Positions 1 through 9,183 of a stretch of 64,000 nucleotides of DNA are shown piece by piece. This DNA comes from Pseudomonadota bacterium (GTDB taxonomy: Bacteria; Pseudomonadota; Gammaproteobacteria; Steroidobacterales; Steroidobacteraceae): the NCBI GenBank assembly GCA_021805865.1, contig JAJZDX010000015.1, forward strand, positions 1-64,000, read 5' to 3'. Each line of letters starts with the position of its first letter. Within the stretch, counting starts at the first letter, position 1. Both the position numbers and the translations under genes were made by a program. A model generated the notes under the pieces. The model searched no databases, was not told the DNA's origin, and saw nothing but the letters and a program-made list of their open reading frames with translations.

Positions 1-473
1 GAGCCGACCGTGATTCCCAACTGGCGCGCTTCCCCGCCTCGGATCTCGACGACGGCCTCCACCGGCGTGCCCGAGGAGAGCACCGCCAGCGAGAACGGCT
101 TGGCATGGGCGATGATCTTCTCGATCCGCCCGTCGGGAGCGACGAACAGCATGTCGAGCGGGATATAGGTGTTCTTCATCCAGAATTGCGCGACCTCGGG
201 AGGGCTCATCGGGAAAATCATCCCCTCATCGCGCGGCAGGTCCCGCACGAACATCAGCCCCTGGGCCTGGCGCGCAATGGTGTCCGCGATCCACACCCGG
301 AAGCGATCCAAGCGCCCGCGCGTGGTGATCGTGAGCGTGGCGCGCGGAAAGTGCGACAGGCTCTCGATGGGCATGATCTGCGCCAGTGCCGCTGCCGGCC
401 CGAGCGACAGGACAAGCAGTGCCGTACCCGCGAGCGCCGTGGACAATCGGCTCTTGCAGCGCATTCCCATCAT
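1..473 (-). CDS. DUF192 family exported protein (C-terminus cut by window edge)
   Basis: 157 residues are visible. The N-terminus is a typical signal peptide: a basic start, a hydrophobic run (about residues 11-26) and an Ala-Leu-Ala-type cleavage site. The mature part carries the DUF192 pattern: RQAQGLMFV, then DEGMIFPM, then FWMKNTYIPLDMLFV, then IEKII. DUF192 proteins are small beta-rich periplasmic or exported proteins of unknown biochemical function. The ATG at 473 is immediately followed by a second ATG; an in-frame ATG at 494 is also possible. The gene is divergent from the glucan phosphorylase gene and its 3' end lies outside the window. Confidence 0.85.
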   Translation of the reverse strand, partial: MMGMRCKSRLSTALAGTALLVLSLGPAAALAQIMPIESLSHFPRATLTITTRGRLDRFRVWIADTIARQAQGLMFVRDLPRDEGMIFPMSPPEVAQFWMKNTYIPLDMLFVAPDGRIEKIIAHAKPFSLAVLSSGTPVEAVVEIRGGEARQLGITVG

Positions 474-658
474 GGCGGCCCCCTGGATCTGCATTGGTTT
501 TTGCGGATGAGCGGGGAAGTGTACCCGGTGTGCGCCAGACTGCGCGAGCCGCCGACCGGGGGGTGCGGGGAGCTGCGCGGATCGCGGGATTGATCGGGAC
601 GCCGCCGGCGCCGAGCGGCTAGACTTCGCGTACTGATTCCGGTCCCATTCCAGGTTCC

Positions 659-3226
659 ATGCGCAACACCCTCCTCGAAATCACCCCGGCCGCTCCCGAG
701 GCGCTCTCGCGCCTGCGCGAGCTCGCCAGCAACCTTTTTTTCAGCTGGCACCGACCCATCCGCGCCCTGTTCGAGGACCTCGACCCCGAGCTGTGGCGCC
801 AGTGCGGCGGCAATCCACGGATGATGCTGCGCACGCTCGGGCAGGCGGCGCTCGACCGGGCCGCCCAGGATCCCCTGTACCTCGCCCGCTATCACGAGGC
901 CCTGGCGACGCTCGACGAGTACCTCGCCGCCCGACCGCAAAGCGAGGAGCCGCTGACGGCGTATTTCTGCGCAGAGTACGGCTTCCACGAGAGCTTCCCG
1001 ATCTACTCCGGCGGGCTCGGGGTGCTGGCCGGGGATTACTGCAAGGCCGCGAGCGACGCCGGCGCTCCTTTCGTGGCGGTGGGGCTGCTCTACGAGCAGG
1101 GCTATTTCACGCAGACGGTCGACGACGACGGGGTGCAGCAGGCCGAATACCGCGCGCACGACCCTCGCGATCTGCCCGTGGAGCCGATGCACACCGCCGC
1201 CGGCGAGTGGATCAAGGTCGGCGTGCGCATCGCCGGACGCGAGGTGGTCTCGCGGATCTGGAAGGCGCAGGCCGGCCGGATCACGGTCTACCTGCTCGAC
1301 ACCAACACGCCGGAAAACGCCCCATCGGACCGCGACATCACCCGGCGCCTCTACGGCGGCGACGAGGCGACCCGCATCCGCCAGGAGATGATCCTCGGCA
1401 TCGGCGGGGTGCGCGCGCTGCGTGTCCTGGGACTCTCGCCTTCGGTCTGGCACCTGAACGAAGGCCACGCCGCCTTCCTCATCCTCGAGCTGCTGCGCGA
1501 GCACGCGGCCAAGGGGCTGGCCTTCGACGCGGCTCTCGAGGCCACTGCCGCCGCCTGTGTGTTCACCACCCACACACCGGTCGCAGCCGGCCATGACACA
1601 TTCGGCCATGGACTGATCCTCGATCACTTCCACGACTTCATCCGGGAGCTCGGCGTGCCGGTCGAGCGCTTCCTCGAGCTCGGACACTCGCCCTCGGCGC
1701 CGGGCTATTTCAACATGACCCATCTCGCGCTGAATGGCGCACGGCAGATCAACGGCGTCAGCCGCATCCACGGCGGCGTCTCCCAGCGCCTCTGCGCCAG
1801 CCGCTGGCCCGAGATCCGCCCCGAGGACAACCCCGTCGGCTTCGTGACCAACGGCGTGCACCTGCCGACCTTCCTGCACAAGCTCTGGGCGGAATTCTTC
1901 GATCGCGAGCTCGGTGAGGCATGGCGCAACCACCTGAACGACACCGCATTCTGGGAAAGGCTCCACGGGCTGCCCGATGAGCGCTTCTGGAGCGCCGGAC
2001 AGGAAGTGAAGTCGCGGATGCTCGAGGCGGTGCGAGATCGCCTGCACAGGGAGTACGCCCGCAAGGGATCGAGCCTCGCGCAGCTGCGTCACGTCACCCG
2101 CTTTCTCGATCCCGCCAGGCCCGATGTGCTCACCATCGGCTTCGCGCGCCGCTTCGCCACCTACAAGCGCGCGACGCTGCTGCTGCGCGACCGTGCGCGC
2201 CTGGCGCGGCTCTTGAAGAATCCCGACCGCCCGGTGGTGCTCCTCTTCGCCGGCAAGGCGCACCCGGCGGACGAGCCGGGCAAGCAGGTGCTGCGCGAGA
2301 TCCGCCAGCTCATGACCTCCCCGGAGTTCATCGGCCGGATCGTCTTCCTCGAGGACTACGACCTGCAGCTTGCCCGCTCGCTGGTCTCGGGCGTGGACGT
2401 TTGGCTCAACAACCCCGTGTACCCGCTCGAGGCGAGCGGCACCTCAGGGATGAAGGCGGCCATCAACGGCAGGCTGAACCTCAGCGTTCTCGACGGCTGG
2501 TGGGCGGAAGGGTGGATGCAGGACAATGGCTGGGGCATTCCGCCGGCGCGCGTGCAGGATCCGGAGCGGCGCGACACGCTCGAATCGACGCTGATCCTCG
2601 ACACCCTGGAGGAGGAAGTGATTCCGCTCTACTACGAGCGCTCCGAAGAGGGCTATGCGCGCGAGTGGGTCATGCGCGCCAAGCGCGCCATGAGCACCGT
2701 CATCCCGCGCTTCAACATGGAGCGGATGCTGCAGGACTATTCCCGCAATCTGTACCGCACGGCCGACCGCCAGTACCGCCGGCTCGCGCAGGAGGATTTC
2801 TCCGGCGCCCGGCGCCTCGCGGAATGGAAACAGCGGGTCCTCCAGGCCTGGAGCCGGGTCAGCCTGCGGATGCTCACCGACACGGCGACCGAGCTCACCC
2901 GCGGCGAGTGGCTGCGCCTGCGTGTCGCGGTGAACTTGAACGGCCTCCAGCCCCAGGACGTGCGGGTCGAGTTCGTGGCGCGCCGGCTGCTGCCCGCCGC
3001 CGATCTCGATGCGCCGCCACTGTGCTCCTATGGCCAGACCGGGCGCGAGGGGCTGTGGAAGGCGGTATTCGCGCCCACCGGCGAGTGGGAGGGCGATGGG
3101 GCGGCGGTCTTTGCGCTCGATGCAGAGCCGCCGGGCTGCGGCCAGTTCGCGACCGAGATGCGCATTCATCCCTGGCACGAGCTGCTCACCCACGGGCACG
3201 ACCTCGGGCTCATGAAATGGCTTTGA
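659..3226 (+). CDS. glgP: alpha-glucan phosphorylase (GT35, DUF3417-type)
   Basis: This 855-residue enzyme should release glucose-1-phosphate from storage glucan by phosphorolysis, using pyridoxal phosphate in the cytoplasm. It belongs to the branch with an extra N-terminal DUF3417 region (residues about 10-120), unlike the classical E. coli GlgP/MalP type. The PLP-binding motif EASGTSGMKA is intact, with the lysine at about residue 599. FCAEYGFHESFPIYSGGLG (about 104-122) and NEGHAAF are further family blocks. The ATG at 659 gives the usual N-terminus. The next two genes on the same strand make ADP-glucose and process alpha-glucan, so the three probably form a glycogen-turnover operon. Confidence 0.95.
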   Translation: MRNTLLEITPAAPEALSRLRELASNLFFSWHRPIRALFEDLDPELWRQCGGNPRMMLRTLGQAALDRAAQDPLYLARYHEALATLDEYLAARPQSEEPLTAYFCAEYGFHESFPIYSGGLGVLAGDYCKAASDAGAPFVAVGLLYEQGYFTQTVDDDGVQQAEYRAHDPRDLPVEPMHTAAGEWIKVGVRIAGREVVSRIWKAQAGRITVYLLDTNTPENAPSDRDITRRLYGGDEATRIRQEMILGIGGVRALRVLGLSPSVWHLNEGHAAFLILELLREHAAKGLAFDAALEATAAACVFTTHTPVAAGHDTFGHGLILDHFHDFIRELGVPVERFLELGHSPSAPGYFNMTHLALNGARQINGVSRIHGGVSQRLCASRWPEIRPEDNPVGFVTNGVHLPTFLHKLWAEFFDRELGEAWRNHLNDTAFWERLHGLPDERFWSAGQEVKSRMLEAVRDRLHREYARKGSSLAQLRHVTRFLDPARPDVLTIGFARRFATYKRATLLLRDRARLARLLKNPDRPVVLLFAGKAHPADEPGKQVLREIRQLMTSPEFIGRIVFLEDYDLQLARSLVSGVDVWLNNPVYPLEASGTSGMKAAINGRLNLSVLDGWWAEGWMQDNGWGIPPARVQDPERRDTLESTLILDTLEEEVIPLYYERSEEGYAREWVMRAKRAMSTVIPRFNMERMLQDYSRNLYRTADRQYRRLAQEDFSGARRLAEWKQRVLQAWSRVSLRMLTDTATELTRGEWLRLRVAVNLNGLQPQDVRVEFVARRLLPAADLDAPPLCSYGQTGREGLWKAVFAPTGEWEGDGAAVFALDAEPPGCGQFATEMRIHPWHELLTHGHDLGLMKWL

Positions 3227-3284
3227 TTCGCCTTTGAGGCTGATACGATAGGGCAACGGACCAGCCAGCCTCGGGGGGCCTTTG

Positions 3285-4556
3285 ATGCGACAACCTGCGC
3301 GCGCCTCATCCGGTCGGTATGTCAGCCGCCTGACCGGCGGCACCTTGGCGCTGATCATGGCCGGCGGGCGCGGGGAGCGGCTGAAGGACCTCACGGCCAA
3401 TCGCTGCAAGCCGGCCACGCCCTTCGGCGGGAAATTTCGCATCATCGACTTCGTGCTCTCGAACTGCGTCAATTCCGGCATCCGCCAGATTTCCATCCTC
3501 ACCCAGTACAAGGCACAATCGCTCATCGCGCATGCGCAGCGCGGCTGGAGCTACCTGAGGGGCGAGTTCGGCGAGTTCGTGGAGGTGGTGCCCGCCCAGC
3601 AGCAGTGCGGCCCCGACTGGTACCGGGGCACGGCCGATGCGGTCTACCAGAACATCGAGCTCATCCTCTCGCACCGGCCGAAGCACGTGCTGGTGCTCGC
3701 CGGGGACCACATCTACAAGATGGACTATGGCCCGATGATCGCCTACCACGTGGAGAAAGGCGCTGACGTCACGATGGGCGTGGTCGCGGTGCCTGCAAGC
3801 GAATCGCGGCACTTTGGCGTGCTCACCGCCACGGAATGGAACCGGGTGACGAAGTTCACCGAGAAGCCGGCCGTGCCCGACACCCTGCCGGGCAAGCCGG
3901 ACGCGATCCTCGCCTCGATGGGCATCTACGTCTTCAACACACGCCTTCTGGAGATGATGCTGAGGGAGGATGCGGCCAATCCTTCCTCGTCGCACGATTT
4001 CGGCAAGGACATCCTGCCGAAGGCGATCGCCGACACGCTGCAGGTGTTCGCCTACCCCTTCCAGGACGTCAAGACCCGGGCTCAGAGCTACTGGCGAGAT
4101 GTCGGCACGCTCGATGCCTATTACGAGGCCAACCTGGAGCTGGTGCACGTCGCGCCCGAGCTCAACATCTACGACGAGGACTGGCCGATCTGGACCTACC
4201 AGGTGCACCAGCCCCCGGCCAAATTCATCCTCAACGAGGACGGCCGGCGGGGCATGGCGATCAATTCCATGGTCTCCGGCGGCTGCATCATCTCCGGCGC
4301 CCACGTGAGCGAGTCGCTGCTGTGCTCCAACGTGCGGGTGGAGGAGCGCAGCACCATCGAGCGCGCCGTGGTCCTGCCGAACGTGCACGTCGGGGTGGAC
4401 TGCCACATTCGCGGCGCCATCATCGACGAGGGCAGCGAGATCCCGGACGGCATGAGCATCGGCATCGACCGCGAAGCCGACGACAGGCGGTTCCTCGTCA
4501 CAGAGAAAGGCGTCGTGCTGGTGACGACCGAGATGCTGCGCCGGCTCTCGCCCTGA
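3285..4556 (+). CDS. glgC: glucose-1-phosphate adenylyltransferase
   Basis: This is ADP-glucose pyrophosphorylase, the committed step of bacterial glycogen synthesis (glucose-1-phosphate plus ATP gives ADP-glucose). At 423 residues it has normal length. The nucleotidyltransferase signature LIMAGGRGERL is followed by KPATPFGGKFRIIDFVLSNC. The substrate motif WYRGTADAVYQN and the loop LAGDHIYKMDY are present, and a left-handed beta-helix follows in the last ~120 residues. A G-rich ribosome-binding site at 3271-3278 suits the ATG at 3285 better than the in-frame TTG at 3282. It lies 58 bases behind the phosphorylase and 7 bases before the GH57 gene, and is probably co-transcribed with both. Confidence 0.96.
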   Translation: MRQPARASSGRYVSRLTGGTLALIMAGGRGERLKDLTANRCKPATPFGGKFRIIDFVLSNCVNSGIRQISILTQYKAQSLIAHAQRGWSYLRGEFGEFVEVVPAQQQCGPDWYRGTADAVYQNIELILSHRPKHVLVLAGDHIYKMDYGPMIAYHVEKGADVTMGVVAVPASESRHFGVLTATEWNRVTKFTEKPAVPDTLPGKPDAILASMGIYVFNTRLLEMMLREDAANPSSSHDFGKDILPKAIADTLQVFAYPFQDVKTRAQSYWRDVGTLDAYYEANLELVHVAPELNIYDEDWPIWTYQVHQPPAKFILNEDGRRGMAINSMVSGGCIISGAHVSESLLCSNVRVEERSTIERAVVLPNVHVGVDCHIRGAIIDEGSEIPDGMSIGIDREADDRRFLVTEKGVVLVTTEMLRRLSP

Positions 4557-4563
4557 GATACCC

Positions 4564-6270
4564 ATGACATCCACTGCGCGCCTGCCGGTCGTCCTCCTGT
4601 GGCACATGCACCAGCCGCAGTACCGGGATGCGCTCACCGGTCAGTACGTGCTGCCGTGGACCTACCTGCACGCGATCAAGGACTACACGGACATGGCCGC
4701 GCATCTGGAGGCCAATCCGGATGCGCGCGCGGTCTTCAACTTCACGCCGGTGCTGCTCGAGCAGATCGAGTCTCTGGCGCAGGCCGTGGCGGAGCACCTG
4801 CGCTCGGGGCAGCCCCTGCCGGACCCTGTACTCTCGCTCCTCGGCCCCGATCCGGTGCCGGCCGAGCCGGCCGCGCGCCTCGAAAGCCTGCGCGCGTGCC
4901 TGCGCGCCCAGCGCAAGCAGATGATCGAGCGCTTCGGCCCGTATTTGGAGCTTGCATCGATCGCCGAAACGCTCGCCACGCCCGAGCGGGTGAGCTACGC
5001 CTCGGACCAGTTCATCCATGACCTTGCCGTCTGGTACCACCTTGCCTGGGTCGGGGAGACCGTGCGCCGGACAGACGCGCTGGTCAGCCGCCTGACCGAG
5101 CAGGGCCGTGGCTTCACAGGCGGGCAGCGCCGCGAGCTGCTGGCCCTGATCGGCAACCTGCTCTCCTCCATCGTGCCGCGCTATCGGCGCCTGTGCGAGC
5201 GCGGGCAGTGTGAGCTGTCGGTCACCCCCTACGGCCACCCCATCGTGCCGCTGCTGCTCGACTTCCAGTCGGCGCGGGAAGCCATGCCCAACCTGCCGCT
5301 GCCGCGCCATGTCGCCTACCCCGGCGGCGCCGAGCGCGCCGAATGGCACGTGAGGGAAGGACTGCGCCTTTTTGCGCAGACATTCGGGATGCGACCCTCC
5401 GGCTGCTGGCCTTCGGAAGGGGCGGTCAGCCGCGCAACGCTCGAGCTGCTCGATGGCGCCGGATTCAAGTGGGTGGCGAGCAGCGCCAATGTGCTGCACG
5501 GCTCGCTGCAACGCACGGGCGGGCAGCCGGGCCAGGGCGCCCGGGACCCGCAAGCCTTCAATCGCCCCTATCGTCTGGCTGACGCCTCCCTGACGCAGTT
5601 CTTCCGTGAGGACACGTTGTCGGACCTGATCGGTTTCACCTACGCCACCTGGCACGGCGATGACGCCGCGCATAACCTGGTCGAGGCCCTGGCGCAGCTG
5701 TCCCGCCAGTACGCGGATTCCCCCGGCCACGTCGTGCTGATCGCCCTCGACGGGGAAAACGCCTGGGAGCACTATCCGTTCAACGGCTACTACTTCCTGC
5801 GTGCGCTGTATTCGCTCCTCGGCGCGCACCCGCTGCTGGAGCTGATGACCCTCGGCGAGTGCGTGAATCGGGGCCTCAAGCCCGCGACTCTGCCGCAGGT
5901 GACGGCGGGCAGCTGGGTTCACGGGACGCTCACGACCTGGATGGGCGATGCCTCCAAGAACCGCGCCTGGGAGCTGCTGTGCGAGGCCAAGCTCGCCTTC
6001 GATGCGGCGGTGGCCGGCCTCGACCCGGGGCGCCGGCTCGCCGCCGAGCGACAGCTCGCGCTGTGCGAGAGCTCCGACTGGTTCTGGTGGTTCGGCGACT
6101 ACAACCCGGCGGAGGCCGTCAGTCAGTTCGACGCGCTCTACCGGCGCCAGCTCTCGCGCCTGTACGAGCGGCTCGGCAAGCCGGCGCCTGAGAGCCTCGC
6201 GCAGCCGATCGCCACCGGCCGCGGCAGTCCCGAGCACGGCGGCGTCATGCGCCGCTCCTACGCCAGCTGA
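4564..6270 (+). CDS. glycoside hydrolase family 57 protein (amylase/4-alpha-glucanotransferase-like)
   Basis: The 568-residue protein has the five-block layout of GH57 retaining enzymes. The N-terminal block is LLWHMHQPQY (about 11-20). The block holding the likely nucleophile Glu is CWPSEG (about 281-286). The block with the likely acid/base Asp is ALDGENAWEHY (about 392-402). No signal peptide is seen, so it should act in the cytoplasm. GH57 includes alpha-amylases, 4-alpha-glucanotransferases and branching enzymes; sequence alone does not separate these here. Its place 7 bases after glgC makes glycogen remodelling the natural role, and it could supply branching or debranching because neither glgB nor glgX is in the window. 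Confidence 0.85.
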   Translation: MTSTARLPVVLLWHMHQPQYRDALTGQYVLPWTYLHAIKDYTDMAAHLEANPDARAVFNFTPVLLEQIESLAQAVAEHLRSGQPLPDPVLSLLGPDPVPAEPAARLESLRACLRAQRKQMIERFGPYLELASIAETLATPERVSYASDQFIHDLAVWYHLAWVGETVRRTDALVSRLTEQGRGFTGGQRRELLALIGNLLSSIVPRYRRLCERGQCELSVTPYGHPIVPLLLDFQSAREAMPNLPLPRHVAYPGGAERAEWHVREGLRLFAQTFGMRPSGCWPSEGAVSRATLELLDGAGFKWVASSANVLHGSLQRTGGQPGQGARDPQAFNRPYRLADASLTQFFREDTLSDLIGFTYATWHGDDAAHNLVEALAQLSRQYADSPGHVVLIALDGENAWEHYPFNGYYFLRALYSLLGAHPLLELMTLGECVNRGLKPATLPQVTAGSWVHGTLTTWMGDASKNRAWELLCEAKLAFDAAVAGLDPGRRLAAERQLALCESSDWFWWFGDYNPAEAVSQFDALYRRQLSRLYERLGKPAPESLAQPIATGRGSPEHGGVMRRSYAS

Positions 6271-6388
6271 CCGTACCCCCCCGATGAGACAAGCGCGCTT
6301 CATACATTGGCGGAAATCGCCGGGGCAATTTCCGCAATACCCCACACAGCTACCGCGGGCTAGGGAACGGCCCCGCGCCCGCTGCGCC

Positions 6389-6862
6389 GTGTCACCGGCG
6401 CTTCGCGTTGGAAAGACTGTGCTTCTTCTGCCGCTGCTGTGCTGCCTCGCCGCGCTCGCCGGCTGCGCCCTGCTCGTCTCCAGGCTCACACCTCCCCGGC
6501 TCTCCATCGTCAACGTGCACGTCCGGCGCGCCGATTTCTGGCAGCAGCGTCTGCGGATGCGCGTGCGCGTGCACAATCCCAACAACCTCGATCTTGGCGT
6601 GAAGACCGTGAGCTACGTGCTCGACATCGACGGGCAACGCATCGCCAGCGGAATTTGCGCCCAGGGCTTCACGGTGCCGGCGCACGGCACGGCGGAATTC
6701 GACACACAGGTCACCGCCAACATGGCGGGCGCCCTGCTCACTGTACTGGCCCAGGGCCGCAGCCGCCCGGTGCACTATCGCCTGCGGGGCAGAGTGGAGC
6801 TCTCCCGCGGCTGGCTGCGCTCGCTGCCCTTTGACGAGCGCGGCTCGTTCACCCTGCAGTAG
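6389..6862 (+). CDS. LEA14-type (LEA type 2) lipoprotein
   Basis: The 157-residue product starts with a lipoprotein signal peptide: a hydrophobic core (VLLLPLLCCLAAL) followed by the lipobox LAGC at about residue 26. The mature part contains the LEA14/Water-stress pattern MRVRVHNPNNLDLGVKTVSY, and then a beta-sandwich-like sequence. Family members are small membrane-anchored proteins linked to desiccation or stress in plants; the bacterial role is unknown. The frame is open back to an ATG at 6284, but that start would place 43 residues ahead of the signal core, so the GTG at 6389 is preferred. Neither start has a clear ribosome-binding site. Confidence 0.75.
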   Translation: MSPALRVGKTVLLLPLLCCLAALAGCALLVSRLTPPRLSIVNVHVRRADFWQQRLRMRVRVHNPNNLDLGVKTVSYVLDIDGQRIASGICAQGFTVPAHGTAEFDTQVTANMAGALLTVLAQGRSRPVHYRLRGRVELSRGWLRSLPFDERGSFTLQ

Positions 6863-7070
6863 TCCCTCGGCGGCTCACGAGCGGCAAAGGCGTGGCGCCG
6901 GAGCGCGAGCGCCGGAGCAGGTTTCCCCCGGACGCTGAAAAATCAGGAAGCTCTTGCGCGAGCCCCCGGGGCCGGATCCACGGCGTTCCGGGAAGACCGG
7001 ATCAGGGGAGCGCTGCGACCGCAGAAGCGGCGCAGGCCGCACAGCCTCACGGTCATTTTGCGATGGGCTC

Positions 7071-9113
7071 TCACTCCTCCTCCGAGCGCGGCCGGTACGC
7101 CTGCACCAGCTCCTGCTGGCGCCGCGCCGGCACCGGATCGTAGTGGCTGAGGGCCATGACGTAACTCCCCTGGCCGCCGGTGAGCGCCTTGAGACGCGAC
7201 TGATAGTCGGTGATTTCCGAAAGCGGCACCAGCGCCGAGACCGTCGCCCGCTGTCCCGGCAGCGCCTGGTTGCCGTTGATGCGCGCGCGCTTGGTGGCGA
7301 GGTCGCCCGTGATATCACCGATGGCGCTCGCCGGCGCGGTGATCTCCAGGCGAACGATGGGCTCGAGCACGATGGGGTTGGCCTTGTGGATCGCATCGAG
7401 GAACGCCTTGCGGCCCGCCGACACGAAGGCAACCTCCTTCGAGTCGACCGGATGGTGCTTGCCGTCCTGCACGGTGACGCGGATATCCTGCAGCGGAAAG
7501 CCCGCGAGCGCGCCCTCCGAGAGCACCTGCCGCACGCCCTTCTCCACGGCCGGGATGAACTGGCCCGGAATGGCCCCGCCGACCACCTCGTCCACGAACT
7601 CGAAGCCCGCGCCCCGAGCGAGCGCCTCGACGCGCAGGAACACCTCGCCGAACTGGCCCGCCCCGCCGGTCTGCTTTTTGTGGCGGCTGTGCCCGTCCGC
7701 GGCGCGGGTGACCGTCTCGCGGTATGGAATGCTGGGCGGGTGGGTGTTGACCTGCACGGAGTAGCGCTCGCTCATGCGCTCGAGCAGCACCCGCAGGTGC
7801 AGCTCGCCGGCCCCGTAGAGCACCGTTTCGTTGACCGTCGCGTGTTGCTCGATCCGCACGCACGGGTCTTCCGCGGTCAGTTTGTGCAGTGCATCCGCCA
7901 GGCGCTGCTCGTCGCCGCGGCGCTGCGGCTCGATGGCGAGTCCCAGCATCGGCGGCGGCAGCGCGACGGGCTTCAAGTGATACTGATCCTCGTCATGGGA
8001 ATCGTGCAGCACCGCGTCGCGATGCAGATCCTCCACCTTGGCGATGGCGCAGATATCACCGGGACCGGCCTGCGGGATCTCCACAGTGTCCTTGCCGAAG
8101 AGGCGATAGAGGTGCGCCACCTTGAAGGGCTTGCGCGCATCCCCGACGAACAACTGCGATCCCGTACGCACCGTGCCCTGATGCACGCGCACCGCGCCAA
8201 GCTTGCCGACGTACGGATCGATGGCGACCTTGAAGACATGAGCCACGACGTGCTTGTCAGGGTCGGGCGATACCTGCACCCGCCGCGCCGACTCGCCCGC
8301 GCCTTTTAGAAAGGGCGGCGGGTTGCCTTCGGCCGGATTCGGCATCAGGCGCGTGAAGACCTCGAGCAATTCCGCGACGCCGGCCCCGGTCTCGGCCGAG
8401 GTGAAGCAGACGGGCACCAGGTGCCCCTCGCGCAGCGCCTGCTCGAACGGCTCGTGCAGCTGCTCGGGCGTCAATGCCTCGCCCTGCTCGAGGTAAAGCG
8501 CCATGAGCCGCTCATCGAGCTCGACGACCTGGTCGACGATGTGCGTGTGCGCCGCCTCCACCGTGGAGAAATCCACCGGCGCACCACGCGGCTGGAAAAA
8601 ACAGTCGGCCACCGCCGTGCCGATTCCGGACGGCAGGTTGACCGGCAGGCACTCCGGGCCGAACTGCTCGCGCAGCCGCTCGAGCACATCGGCGCTCTTG
8701 GCTTCGTGGCTGTCGATCTTGTTGACGATGAGCAGACGGCCGAGGCCTCGTTCGCGCGCAAAGTCCATCAACCGCCGGGTGGTGGTGTCCGGGCCGCTCA
8801 CGGCACTGATGACCACGGCCACCGCCTCCACGGCCTCCAGCACCGAGAGCGTGCGGCCGAGGAAATCGGGATAGCCGGGCGTGTCGATGAGGTGGATGCG
8901 GGTGGACCCGTGCTCGAAGGTCATGATCGCCGGATCCAGGGAGTGCTGCAGGGCCCGCTCCTGGGGATCGAAGTCCGAGACCGTGGTGCCGCGCTCGAGG
9001 CTGCCCTTGGCGCGGATAGCGCCCGCGGTGAACAGCAGGCTCTCGGCGAGCAGCGTCTTCCCCGCCCCGGCAGCCCCCGCGAGCGCGATGTTTCGGATGC
9101 CCGTGTGGCCCAT
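7071..9113 (-). CDS. elongation factor G-like GTPase (FusA2 type)
   Basis: The 680-residue protein has the full EF-G domain order: a GTPase domain (1 to ~265), a beta-barrel domain II, and domains III-V to the C-terminus. G motifs visible are the P-loop GAAGAGKT (about 13-20), DTPGYPDF and NKID. The first differs from the canonical GHVDAGKT of translational EF-G, and the switch I region reads RGTTVSDFDPQE, both typical of the EF-G-like paralogue group. These paralogues are of uncertain function; some are poor translocases or act in ribosome recycling. The ATG at 9113 has a good GGGGGA site 4 bases upstream. An in-frame ATG at 9140 has none. Confidence 0.9.
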   Translation of the reverse strand: MGHTGIRNIALAGAAGAGKTLLAESLLFTAGAIRAKGSLERGTTVSDFDPQERALQHSLDPAIMTFEHGSTRIHLIDTPGYPDFLGRTLSVLEAVEAVAVVISAVSGPDTTTRRLMDFARERGLGRLLIVNKIDSHEAKSADVLERLREQFGPECLPVNLPSGIGTAVADCFFQPRGAPVDFSTVEAAHTHIVDQVVELDERLMALYLEQGEALTPEQLHEPFEQALREGHLVPVCFTSAETGAGVAELLEVFTRLMPNPAEGNPPPFLKGAGESARRVQVSPDPDKHVVAHVFKVAIDPYVGKLGAVRVHQGTVRTGSQLFVGDARKPFKVAHLYRLFGKDTVEIPQAGPGDICAIAKVEDLHRDAVLHDSHDEDQYHLKPVALPPPMLGLAIEPQRRGDEQRLADALHKLTAEDPCVRIEQHATVNETVLYGAGELHLRVLLERMSERYSVQVNTHPPSIPYRETVTRAADGHSRHKKQTGGAGQFGEVFLRVEALARGAGFEFVDEVVGGAIPGQFIPAVEKGVRQVLSEGALAGFPLQDIRVTVQDGKHHPVDSKEVAFVSAGRKAFLDAIHKANPIVLEPIVRLEITAPASAIGDITGDLATKRARINGNQALPGQRATVSALVPLSEITDYQSRLKALTGGQGSYVMALSHYDPVPARRQQELVQAYRPRSEEE

Positions 9114-9183
9114 CACTTCCCCCACCGCACCACCCACCATGCCGGCAGGGTACTCCGGCCCATGACGTCTCGCAAAACGCCGC

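Noticed and set aside
470-6585. Long minus-strand frames opposite the phosphorylase, glgC and GH57 genes
   Set aside because: Antisense shadows of well-identified genes; no recognisable domains.
6863-7070. Intrinsic terminator between the convergent LEA14-type and EF-G-like genes
   Set aside because: GC-rich short repeats are present but no stable hairpin with a following T-run on either strand.
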